Source of the DNA: Flavobacterium sp. ALD4
GTDB taxonomy: Bacteria; Bacteroidota; Bacteroidia; Flavobacteriales; Flavobacteriaceae
Length of the DNA: 64,000 nt
Direction: 5' to 3'
NCBI RefSeq assembly: GCF_002836475.1
Contig: NZ_PJBJ01000022.1
Span: forward strand, 62,001-126,000
Below are positions 8,611 through 16,860 of this stretch, one piece after another; the stretch's first letter is position 1; the number at the start of each line of letters is the position of its first letter. Position numbers and translations under genes: made by a program. The notes under the pieces are model-generated. The model had not been told where the DNA came from. It ran no database searches and was given only the letters and a program-made list of their open reading frames with translations.

Positions 8611-11600
8611 ACCAAAAGTGATACGCCCTTCATCATTGGCGCTTTTAAAATAAGTTAGCCTTGTTGTTAAGGTACTAAGACCATTAAGCCATATACCACC
8701 ACCGATAGATTGATGCCATTTGTTAGATGTTTCTCCATCTAACCAAACTCTTCCATAATCAAAACCACCAAAGATTCCAAAGGACATAGGAATTATACTG
8801 TTTTTAATATCTCCTAAGGCATATCGAATGTCGCTACTTTGAAAAAAAGATTGTTTTCCCAAAAAACGTTGGTTTCTAAATCCTCTTAAATCATAATCAC
8901 CACCCAAAGTTGCCCCTTGATAAAATTCATAATTATTATTCAAGAGTACTTTTCCTTTTAGTAGAGTGGCTAATACAAGTTTCCCTTTAGAGTCAATTTT
9001 ATGGTTAAAATTAATTTTAGATTCTATAGTAGGAAAGTTGCGCTTACTGTCGTTAAGATTCATTTTCCAGCTTCCATCTATTGAGAATCCCATTCCCATA
9101 GTTGGTAAAGACGGGTTATCATAGTTCTCATAGCTGTACTTTATGCTGGCTCCAGCAAATTGTTGACTTTTAAAAACCCTTGGGTTCACACTGTTTGGAA
9201 TTGCTACAAAACGATTGTTTGTCTGTTCTATATCAAAGCTCTCAAAAGAGGTCTGGAAAAGCAAAGTGCTTCCGTAAAGCCCTATTTTTTTAACTTGGGG
9301 TATTAATTTGAGCATTCTTATTCGTACTCTATTATAATCCATACCATTTAGCTCGTCATTATTGAGACTGTTATTTCCATAGCCAAAATAGTTAATAGCA
9401 AAATTAGGACTCGTGATTTGGGATTCTAAATTAAAGTCCCATTTCCCAATTATTCTAGGTACATGTAGGTTGTATAGTAATTCAAATCCTTCTGTAGCAA
9501 AATAATAATTAGCTTTAAGAGTGTGTTTTCTGGTGTATGGATTTTGTTTAAAATGATTGATAGTGTAGTTTGTAATAATTCCAAGCTTTATTCCATCATC
9601 TGGGTTAAAACCAATAGTAGGTATGCCTGAAAATGCATTGTATTTTGGTTTCCTAAAATCATAAAGGTTTGCTGTATAATCATCAGTCAATATTTTTTTA
9701 GTTTTTGAGTCAACAGCATAACTGTTTATTTTTGATTTAAAATCAATTATTTTAGTTTTGTGGCCATTTGTAATAGTATATATGTCATGGTTTTGCCCGC
9801 CAATAAGTCTGATGTTTATACTTGATTTTTTATTCCCTGTAACTTCAAACTCATCGTCATCATCTAAGCCATACACCCAGATATTCTTAGTTTTTGAATC
9901 GGTGAATGATTTGGTGTAAACTAATTCATCACCTTCTTTTTTTATTCGATAAACGCTAATTTCAATTTTACTTTTACCAACATGATTTATTATAAATTTA
10001 TCATCTTTATGGGTACCAACAATCAAAACAGTTTTTTGCAATACACGGTTGTACTCACTTGCATATTTTACTAACTGTGCTCTTCTTAATTTTAGATTTT
10101 GTTTAATTTGAGCTATAGTTTCGTCCTGTACGTCTGTGGGTAAGTTGTCAAAAGCATGATCAATGGCTTCATCAGAGAGGTGATCTTGAATGTATTTAGC
10201 TTGTTCGATCCAGTCCTTTTCGGTCGATTTTCTTAAAAGAGCAAGATCTAAAGGATAAGGTTCTCTATTAAACCATTTTACATTTTTAATGTCACTCCTA
10301 AAAGTTTGCATATGACGAAGCGTCGGAATATTCATTAGGATAGAAAACAATACCCCATCAAATTTAGAGAAAGCCTGATCTCTGTCACGTGGAATAGGCT
10401 TGTAAATAACTTGACCCTTTTTTTTGTGTTCAGCCCAGCGCCATTGGTCATAATGTCGATCCCAGTCCCCAATAAGCATGTCAAATAAACGAGCTTTTAT
10501 GTATTCGTTTTCGTCAACGGTATATTTTTCGTCTTTGTGTAAATTTTCCAGTAAATCTTCGGTACTAATGATATCATTAGGTTCTCCAAAGGTCTTTAAA
10601 TCTTTTTGACTTTCAGAGGGACGTTCTTCTACTAAATACAATTCATTGCCAAAATCAGCATTAAACTGTCCTAATTTTTTTTGTTTTGGAATATAATATA
10701 AATAAGGATTTGTGTGTAAAACACCAATTTCATCGGCTAAATTACCAACGCCCAATGGCGCATAAGGATGTGAGGTCGTATAAAAATCATAAAGAAAACT
10801 TTCGGCGTAGGTATTTTTAAACTCATTCTCTATATATTGATCTTTGAAAGCAACATTTTGCAAAAAACGACCCACACTTTTCTTTACAGCACGCATTACG
10901 TATTCCTTGCCATCTGGATCAATCAGTCGTAATGATTTAGTTTGATGACCACCACCAGCTCTCTGTGGTGTTAAACCACCATATAGAGTATCTAGAGATG
11001 CTGTTTTAGAATCAATCAAGGTGCCGTAAATTTTGCGGTAATGAGTACCAAAAATAAGATTATGAATAGCACTTTTATCAGTCATTTCGGGGCCATACAC
11101 TGATGTTTTCTCAGTTGAAGGAAAGTGGTTTGCATATTCAACTTTGATCTTTTCCTTAGGATAAAGTACTGTTTTCTTATAAAGTAGTTGGGTCTGATTG
11201 TTGTCTCTACCGAAAAAAGAGACCGTTGTTTCTCCATTTTCATAGACGTCTAATGTAGCATAGCCATTTTTCCCATAGGAGAAATCATTAGCATTAATAG
11301 CTCGTGCTGCCGCAGATTTAGATCCTGCACCGCTTATGATTTGTTTGATGTTATCGCTATCAATATATTGCAAATTATGATCATGGCCTGATACTACAAT
11401 TACATTATCTTGACTTTGTAAAAGAGTTTTGATGCGTTTTACATAAGCAGTATATTGTTTGTTTTGGATATCTTGAGGACTAGCTCCTGTCGTTTTTCTT
11501 AATAAATTAATAAAAGAACCTATAACTGGTAACGGAATTTTCTGCTCTAGTGGGAAAATTTGTTTTTTTAAAGAAAACTGTCCGCCATGGCTGCCATTAC

Positions 11601-12321
11601 TCATCAATGGATGATGCATGGCCAAGAGGACTGTTTTGTCTCTGTTTTTACTCAAGATGCTTTCTAACTCTTCAAAAAAAGCTTCTCTACTTTTAATAGA
11701 ACAGTCATCATTTAGTGTTGGGGTTTTATTCCAGTCTTCAAAAAACCATTGGCTGTCAACAGTAATAAGAAGTAGGTTATCATTTATTTTCTCATCATTA
11801 ATAGGGCAGCCTTTTCGGGGTGAGAATGATTCTTTATCATCAAAGTAATCCGTGACTATTTCTTCTTGTCTTTCTAGTCCTTTTATGCCATTATACCAAT
11901 CATGATTTCCTGGGATAAAAACAGTTTTGCCCTTAAAGTTTTTTGAAATCTTTAATTGATTTTCGAGTTTATTGTAAGCGATTTCATAATTTATTTTATC
12001 TTCTTTTGGAGGCATTCCTTTTGGATAGATATTATCACCCAGGAATAGGAGCGTACTGTTTTTATTAGCCAGAACAAGCTTTTCATGAAGCGAGTTTAAT
12101 AGGTTTTTAGCGTTTTCTTCGTCAGCATTGCCCGCATCACCAATTAGGAAGAAAGTATGGTTGATTTTTGAAGTATCGGTTGCGTTAGTAGCCACTTGAT
12201 TTTCAGTCTTATTTCCGAATTGCGGATGATGTGTCGCACAGGACTGTAGTAAGATTAAAAATAAAGCTAGGGATTGGTATATTTTATTTTTCAAGAAACG
12301 ATTATCCGAAAACAATTTCAT
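8593..12321 (-). CDS. Outer-membrane fusion: calcineurin-like phosphoesterase, kinase-like segment, surface-antigen beta-barrel
   Basis: A 1242-residue protein with a lipoprotein signal (LLQSC, Cys 28). Residues about 54-380 are a metallophosphoesterase with its metal motifs in order: GDAG (61), GDN (95), GNHD (138), HH (236) and GHDH (312). Residues about 440-700 are different: VMRAVKKS (475-482), an acidic hinge YLVEERP, IGDWDRHYDQW (617-627) and PIPRDRDQAF (642-651) look like the Lys, DRH loop and metal-binding Asp of HipA/Fam20-type kinases. From about 880 to the C-terminal Phe alternate aromatic/polar strands form a BamA/TamA-like (Omp85 surface-antigen) barrel. So enzymatic modules are tethered to an outer-membrane barrel. 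Phosphatase and barrel are well supported; the kinase-like segment is inference. Its ATG start is at 12321, divergent from the HD-PycTM gene 25 bases away. Confidence 0.88.
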   Translation of the reverse strand: MKLFSDNRFLKNKIYQSLALFLILLQSCATHHPQFGNKTENQVATNATDTSKINHTFFLIGDAGNADEENAKNLLNSLHEKLVLANKNSTLLFLGDNIYPKGMPPKEDKINYEIAYNKLENQLKISKNFKGKTVFIPGNHDWYNGIKGLERQEEIVTDYFDDKESFSPRKGCPINDEKINDNLLLITVDSQWFFEDWNKTPTLNDDCSIKSREAFFEELESILSKNRDKTVLLAMHHPLMSNGSHGGQFSLKKQIFPLEQKIPLPVIGSFINLLRKTTGASPQDIQNKQYTAYVKRIKTLLQSQDNVIVVSGHDHNLQYIDSDNIKQIISGAGSKSAAARAINANDFSYGKNGYATLDVYENGETTVSFFGRDNNQTQLLYKKTVLYPKEKIKVEYANHFPSTEKTSVYGPEMTDKSAIHNLIFGTHYRKIYGTLIDSKTASLDTLYGGLTPQRAGGGHQTKSLRLIDPDGKEYVMRAVKKSVGRFLQNVAFKDQYIENEFKNTYAESFLYDFYTTSHPYAPLGVGNLADEIGVLHTNPYLYYIPKQKKLGQFNADFGNELYLVEERPSESQKDLKTFGEPNDIISTEDLLENLHKDEKYTVDENEYIKARLFDMLIGDWDRHYDQWRWAEHKKKGQVIYKPIPRDRDQAFSKFDGVLFSILMNIPTLRHMQTFRSDIKNVKWFNREPYPLDLALLRKSTEKDWIEQAKYIQDHLSDEAIDHAFDNLPTDVQDETIAQIKQNLKLRRAQLVKYASEYNRVLQKTVLIVGTHKDDKFIINHVGKSKIEISVYRIKKEGDELVYTKSFTDSKTKNIWVYGLDDDDEFEVTGNKKSSINIRLIGGQNHDIYTITNGHKTKIIDFKSKINSYAVDSKTKKILTDDYTANLYDFRKPKYNAFSGIPTIGFNPDDGIKLGIITNYTINHFKQNPYTRKHTLKANYYFATEGFELLYNLHVPRIIGKWDFNLESQITSPNFAINYFGYGNNSLNNDELNGMDYNRVRIRMLKLIPQVKKIGLYGSTLLFQTSFESFDIEQTNNRFVAIPNSVNPRVFKSQQFAGASIKYSYENYDNPSLPTMGMGFSIDGSWKMNLNDSKRNFPTIESKINFNHKIDSKGKLVLATLLKGKVLLNNNYEFYQGATLGGDYDLRGFRNQRFLGKQSFFQSSDIRYALGDIKNSIIPMSFGIFGGFDYGRVWLDGETSNKWHQSIGGGIWLNGLSTLTTRLTYFKSANDEGRITFGLGFGF

Positions 12322-12346
12322 AGTTTAGTGGTATAAAAATTGACTT

Positions 12347-13549
12347 ATGAATCTTATAGAAGAAGCCGAAGATTTTGTTTGTAAATTACTCAAAGATAAA
12401 CTTTATGATTTATATTTCTATCATGATTGTAACCATACTTTAGAAGTTGTTACTGCAGTTAAAAAACTTTCTAAAGAAGAAAAGTTAAGTCCGTTGGAAA
12501 GCGAAATGGTAATTTTAGCAGCTTGGTTTCACGATACTGGATATATACAAGGAAGTGACAACCATGAAAATGAAAGTGTAGACATTGTTTCTAACTTCTT
12601 AAAGGAAAAAGATAAATCAGAGGAATATATAAAAAAAGTTTCTAGTATTATAAAAGCGACTACTTACGATTATATACCGCAAACGCTTCTTGAAAAAATA
12701 ATTAGGGATGCTGATTATTTTCATTTTACAAAGGAAGATTACCCAGTAAAGTGCAATCTGTTAAGAAAAGAATTGGAAGGTACAAACAAAGCGAAGTTTA
12801 CTGATTTAGAATGGGCTAACGAAAATTTGAAAGTGTTATCCCAAAATCACGTGTATTATACAGATTATGCCATTGCAAATTGGCAGACTTTAAAAGAAAA
12901 AAACATCAAACTAATTGAACAAGAAATTCTAAATATGGAAAATGATTTAAACGATCTGCAGGAAGCAAATGAAAAGAAAAAAAAGAAAGCCAAAAAGAAA
13001 GGTAAGAAAGAAAAACCAGGTCGCGGAGTTGATACCTTGTTCAGAGTAACGCTAAGTAATCACATTCGTTTAAGTGGGATTGCGGACAGTAAAGCCAATA
13101 TATTACTATCTGTAAACGCGGTTATTATCTCGATAGCATTATCTTCGTTAATTCCAAAATTAGACAATGCTAATAATTCTCATTTAGTAATCCCGACTTT
13201 TATAATGTTGATGTTTAGTGTGGTATCCATTATTTTTGCGATACTTTCAACGCGTCCAAAAGTGACTACTGGAACTTTTACTAGACAAGATATAGAAGAT
13301 GAGAAAGTGAATTTACTGTTCTTTGGGAACTTTTATAAAATGCCATTGGCAGAATACGAATGGGCTGTAAATGAGATGATGAAAGATAAAGCATATTTAT
13401 ATAATTCAATGATTAAAGATCTGTATTTTCTCGGTGTTGTTCTCGAAAAAAAATATAGATTATTAAGGATTACTTATAATATTTTTATGATTGGAATAAT
13501 AATTTCAGTCATCGCTTTTGTAATAGCGTTTAATTCTGTCTGGATTTAA
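12347..13549 (+). CDS. HD-domain phosphohydrolase fused to Pycsar-type effector membrane domain
   Basis: A 400-residue protein in two parts. Residues 1-180 are an HD phosphohydrolase with its metal ligands: His in CNHTLEVV, His-Asp in WFHDTGY and Asp in IRDADYF. A Lys-rich linker (about 204-226) leads to the C-terminal part, which starts DTLFRVTLSNHIRLSGIADSK and has membrane helices near 248-265, 278-300 and 375-396. This matches the PycTM effector family (formerly DUF5706) of Pycsar anti-phage systems, whose membrane effectors respond to cyclic CMP or UMP. No pyrimidine cyclase lies next to it. The HD domain might degrade the signal nucleotide or control the effector (inference). It ends with a 4-base overlap with the convergent GAF gene and starts 25 bases from the divergent phosphatase-barrel gene. 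Confidence 0.85.
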   Translation: MNLIEEAEDFVCKLLKDKLYDLYFYHDCNHTLEVVTAVKKLSKEEKLSPLESEMVILAAWFHDTGYIQGSDNHENESVDIVSNFLKEKDKSEEYIKKVSSIIKATTYDYIPQTLLEKIIRDADYFHFTKEDYPVKCNLLRKELEGTNKAKFTDLEWANENLKVLSQNHVYYTDYAIANWQTLKEKNIKLIEQEILNMENDLNDLQEANEKKKKKAKKKGKKEKPGRGVDTLFRVTLSNHIRLSGIADSKANILLSVNAVIISIALSSLIPKLDNANNSHLVIPTFIMLMFSVVSIIFAILSTRPKVTTGTFTRQDIEDEKVNLLFFGNFYKMPLAEYEWAVNEMMKDKAYLYNSMIKDLYFLGVVLEKKYRLLRITYNIFMIGIIISVIAFVIAFNSVWI

Positions 13550-15915
13550 TTCAGCTCGTCCAGCAATTCCTGATACGTATATCTGTTGTCAGGGGAGTTT
13601 GGGTCAACGGTGTTTGAAACTTTTATTCGCAGTGCTTTTAGCCCAGAAACACCTTGCAATTCTTCGACATCAAATTGCTCTATTGAAGGCTCTACCATTC
13701 CTTTAAATTGTAGGAACTTGATATACTTTAAGTATTCTATTTCTTCATTATTGTGGGAGTACACAATCGTAATTTTCTCTTTTTGTGTAATTCTTTCCAT
13801 CGTCCCTTTGATGTTGGCTTTGTCAATACGTTTTTTTACGACCTCATAACGGGCATTATAGGTTCCGTCGACATCAAAACGTTTTTCATCCATTCTAAAA
13901 CGAATTGTAATAGGGGAACTAAACACTAAAATTAAAGAGGTGACATCCAGTTCATATGGGAGCGCTGATTTAAGCTGATAATGTTCAAGTTCCATTTTGC
14001 ACAATGTTTGAAGTTGCCACAATCTTAAATTATTCAGATACATTAAATTAAAGGGCTGTGAAGGAGAAATAGAGGCTCCAATATAGAGATTATGCTCGAC
14101 TCCATCTGTTTTAAATCTTTCGAAATAATGAGGAAATATATTTTGTGCTTCGACTTGCTCCTTGTCTAGAACGGTGGCCATTTTTTTATTGATGATAGAC
14201 ATTGAAGCATCAAATTCTTTCCGTGCTTGATAGAACAAACCGGTTTTTGGATCTAATTTTTCAAAATAGTTATTTATCAATGATTGACATTCGCCCTCAA
14301 TTTTTGAATTGGATAAAATAGGGTGTATTTCTTTTTGAATGTAGTTTTGAATTTGTTGCTCCGTATCTGCTTTTAATTCTAATTGCAATTCTTTAGAGTA
14401 GGATTGCATTTCAAATTTTCGCTGCTCCAGTAAAGGAAGCACGCTGTTAGCCTCTAAATTTGTAAAGATCTCAGATAATACACTTAGTTGATTTTTTAAA
14501 TCTTCTTTTACAGTTGAATTTCGGTGCTCAGAGGAACCTCTGATGTCAATCTGACCGTACAATGGATATACTTCTTTGAAAACAATCTCCTTAAAAATAT
14601 ACTCCTTATCAGAGGTATTTGTATGAAAATAATTTTGCGCTTCATTTCGGAATTTCCAATAAACACTGGAGTGTATTGCGGTATATTCACGTTGAATTAT
14701 AGCTTCTAATTGGTTCTCTAAATCGGTGCTATATCGTTCCAGAGTATCTACAATATATGGCAATATAAGATCTAAATTGTTTGCATTAATACTATTTAGT
14801 TGTCGTGGCTTGGATGAAACGAGTTCCATTATTCCCAGTAACTTATTGTCTTTTATCACAGGTGCCAGAATGCAGCTTTTAATACCTTGGGCAAGTAAAT
14901 GTTGTGCAAACATTTCATTACCGGGAAGAGTGGAGAAATGTTCCACATTTGAAATTGAAAATGGTTTTTTATCTTCTAATAGAGTGCTGAAAGAACAGCC
15001 GAGAAAAGCTTTTTCGCAAGGAACTTCGTTTTCATCTAAAAGAACAAAACTTTCCAGTTCTCCGTTTTTAAAAGGAGGTTTTATAAATTTGCCTTCTTCC
15101 TCATTATATATAAGGAGACCTATCCTTAAATCAGGAACTTTAAATATTGATTTAAAGATCGCTTCTGAATTTTTATTAATGTCGGTTTGCCCTTTTTCAG
15201 ATTTTAGAAGATTAGTTTTTAAATTAGATATGGCACTTTCCTTGGTGGCGTCATATAAGGTGACTATTCCAAAACCTTTTAGAATCCAGCTTTCTAAAGG
15301 AAATTTTTGTTTCCATAAATCGATATTACTATAATTGTCCATCAATTCATCAATGTCTATGGATGATAATGGAACTGCTTTTTCTGTGGGGTAGACTCCT
15401 ATAAAATCAGCGTTGTAAAGGATGCGATAATGATTTATAATGCCATCTGAGTTTGGAATGTCATAGAATAGGGGCTTGTTGTAATCAAACTGCTGACGGT
15501 AATAGGAATTTAATATTAAGATACAACTTAGCACATAATATTGATCCTCGTTAAAATCTCTTATGGTTAGATCAAAATCTCCTGCAGCATTTAATATTCT
15601 TTTGAATCTTTCAGAATAATTAAAAGTCAAATTTTGAAATGGAATAGTAACGGCTTTAATCTCATTATTTGTTAATGAAGTAGGGAATAGGTCAGCCAGT
15701 AAATACTTTATAAGTGTTTTATTATTTTCAATAATTGATAAATCGGCAATGCCAGTTCTAAACTCAGGTACTGGTTCAATTTCTTTTAATACAGCCTTTG
15801 CATATTTAGAACGATAATCAACATCTGAGAGTGCAATTTCTTCCAATGATTCGATTAGTTTATGAAAGGAAATCAGCGTTTTAAAAGGACTGTCTTTGAA
15901 TATATTAAGGTTCAT
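13546..15915 (-). CDS. GAF domain-containing protein
   Basis: A 789-residue soluble protein. The start is set at the ATG at 15915 (MNLNIFKDSPF); the frame continues upstream only to a TTG and the leader adds nothing recognisable. Residues about 235-400 form a GAF domain (FKVPDLRIGLLIYNEE, CILAPVIKDNKLLGIMEL), a small-molecule or cyclic-nucleotide sensor fold. The rest is alpha-helical with no kinase, cyclase or DNA-binding motif that I can recognise. It is transcribed towards the HD-PycTM gene, and the two stop codons overlap by 4 bases. A functional link to that effector is only suggested by position. What its GAF domain binds is unknown. Confidence 0.8.
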   Translation of the reverse strand: MNLNIFKDSPFKTLISFHKLIESLEEIALSDVDYRSKYAKAVLKEIEPVPEFRTGIADLSIIENNKTLIKYLLADLFPTSLTNNEIKAVTIPFQNLTFNYSERFKRILNAAGDFDLTIRDFNEDQYYVLSCILILNSYYRQQFDYNKPLFYDIPNSDGIINHYRILYNADFIGVYPTEKAVPLSSIDIDELMDNYSNIDLWKQKFPLESWILKGFGIVTLYDATKESAISNLKTNLLKSEKGQTDINKNSEAIFKSIFKVPDLRIGLLIYNEEEGKFIKPPFKNGELESFVLLDENEVPCEKAFLGCSFSTLLEDKKPFSISNVEHFSTLPGNEMFAQHLLAQGIKSCILAPVIKDNKLLGIMELVSSKPRQLNSINANNLDLILPYIVDTLERYSTDLENQLEAIIQREYTAIHSSVYWKFRNEAQNYFHTNTSDKEYIFKEIVFKEVYPLYGQIDIRGSSEHRNSTVKEDLKNQLSVLSEIFTNLEANSVLPLLEQRKFEMQSYSKELQLELKADTEQQIQNYIQKEIHPILSNSKIEGECQSLINNYFEKLDPKTGLFYQARKEFDASMSIINKKMATVLDKEQVEAQNIFPHYFERFKTDGVEHNLYIGASISPSQPFNLMYLNNLRLWQLQTLCKMELEHYQLKSALPYELDVTSLILVFSSPITIRFRMDEKRFDVDGTYNARYEVVKKRIDKANIKGTMERITQKEKITIVYSHNNEEIEYLKYIKFLQFKGMVEPSIEQFDVEELQGVSGLKALRIKVSNTVDPNSPDNRYTYQELLDELN

Positions 15916-15936
15916 TATTAAGCGGATTTGAAAATG

Positions 15937-15944
15937 CAAAATTA
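15937..15944 (-). promoter_or_regulatory. Candidate -7 element of the GAF gene
   Basis: On the minus strand the sequence TAATTTTG fits TAnnTTTG and lies 21 bases upstream of the ATG at 15915. This position also supports choosing that ATG over the earlier TTG, which falls inside the element. Confidence 0.5.
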
Positions 15945-15980
15945 CTAGTATATGAGCTTTTTTATCTTTGTAAATTTATA

Positions 15981-16011
15981 AAAAAAACTCCAACTGCTAG
16001 AGCAATTGGAG
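15981..16011 (-). terminator. Intrinsic terminator on the minus strand
   Basis: Arms ctccaa-c-tgc and gca-a-ttggag pair with one mismatch around a four-base loop, followed on the minus strand by seven or more T. It separates the GAF gene from minus-strand transcription entering from the 16375 side. Confidence 0.7.
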
Positions 16012-16080
16012 GTTTAATATTTTTAAGCCGTAGAATAAGTTGTACTAAATGGGATCATTAAAATTTGCAAAATAGCTTAA

Positions 16081-16134
16081 GGCTTTCGATTTGTTACCAG
16101 AAACAAACTATAAAACGCCAATTTATTTAAGGCT
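16081..16134 (+). pseudogene. Decayed copy of the 3' end of the 6627 kinase-like gene
   Basis: The stretch tttcgatttgttaccagaaa ... cgccaatttatttaaggctgg is nearly identical to 7637-7686, the last 15 codons of the gene at 6627..7691, with a small insertion and point changes. Weaker similarity seems to extend 20-30 bases upstream. The rest of 15916-16374 holds no open frame, so this is a fossil of a second copy of that gene. Confidence 0.75.
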
Positions 16135-16374
16135 GGTTGCACGTACAGTTTGAATAGTAATCGCAATATTCGAAAGTATGAAATTAGGTTTTCAGATTCT
16201 TACTTAATTGTTTTGCTTTAAAAGCAAAATACAGTGGGTGAGGAATAATATAATGATATTTCTTAATTTTTGCAGGTTTGAAAAAAAGAGAGCGAATTTA
16301 AATAATGGTAATAGCTTAGCTATATCGGACGCTACTCTCAGGTGATTTTAGAGGAAATAAAAGTGAAGTGTAGA

Positions 16375-16617
16375 CTAAATATGTTGAACATCTTTCTTAG
16401 AACAGAAACTTTTTAAAGTGTCATTGATATCTTTTAATTCTGGCGTCAGATATGTTTTGTTTCCTTTTTCATCATTTGTGAGCTCTAAAGCGCAAACAGT
16501 ACATTTATATTCTTTAAAATGATGCGTAATATTTCGGGTCGTAATAATTCTGTGTCCAAAAATTAAGCAATAGAGTCTTTTACTTAAAAAATTTTCTTTG
16601 ATTTCGATTGTACTCAT
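16375..16617 (-). CDS. Small conserved hypothetical protein with Cys pair
   Basis: An 80-residue protein starting MSTIEIKENFLSKRL. It has FGHRIITTRNITHHFKEYKC followed by TVCALELTND, i.e. a Cys-x2-Cys pair after a Gly-His, a pattern that suggests half of a zinc ribbon as in DUF1660-like small proteins; an early Cys (residue 17) and Gly-His may supply further ligands. I recall near-identical proteins in other Flavobacterium genomes, which supports a real gene despite its size. No signal peptide. Function unknown. It stands alone, with non-coding DNA on both sides. Confidence 0.7.
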   Translation of the reverse strand: MSTIEIKENFLSKRLYCLIFGHRIITTRNITHHFKEYKCTVCALELTNDEKGNKTYLTPELKDINDTLKSFCSKKDVQHI

Positions 16618-16792
16618 TATTTAGGCGTTTAGGTAGGTTTGGATTCAATAAAACTAATGATAAATCGACTAAACTAATAATTAATTCGATTAAATACGCT
16701 TTTTAGATAAAAAAGTAAATTATTTCTTATCAATAGTAACGAAAATAATGGCGAAAATTAAAATTAATTAATCGGCTAATTACTAGAGTATT

Positions 16793-16833
16793 AAAAAAAG
16801 CCTCAATCACATGATAGTGATTGAGGCTTTTTT
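16793..16833. terminator. Bidirectional intrinsic terminator
   Basis: Perfect 11-base arms gcctcaatcac / gtgattgaggc with a six-base loop are flanked by seven A on the left and six T on the right. It lies 28 bases past the stop of the minus-strand gene ending at 16861. Confidence 0.9.
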
Positions 16834-16860
16834 AATGACAAAAAGGAGTGCAAAGCGGTT

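Noticed and set aside
12960..13025. A-rich tract in the HD-PycTM gene as a frameshift site
   Set aside because: The poly-Lys linker (KKKKKAKKKGKKEK) stays in frame and the domains on both sides are intact, so there is no sign of frameshifting.
14726..15334. Long plus-strand frame of 202 codons inside the GAF gene
   Set aside because: It is antisense to a well-supported gene and shows no family motif; its composition is that expected from the complementary strand.
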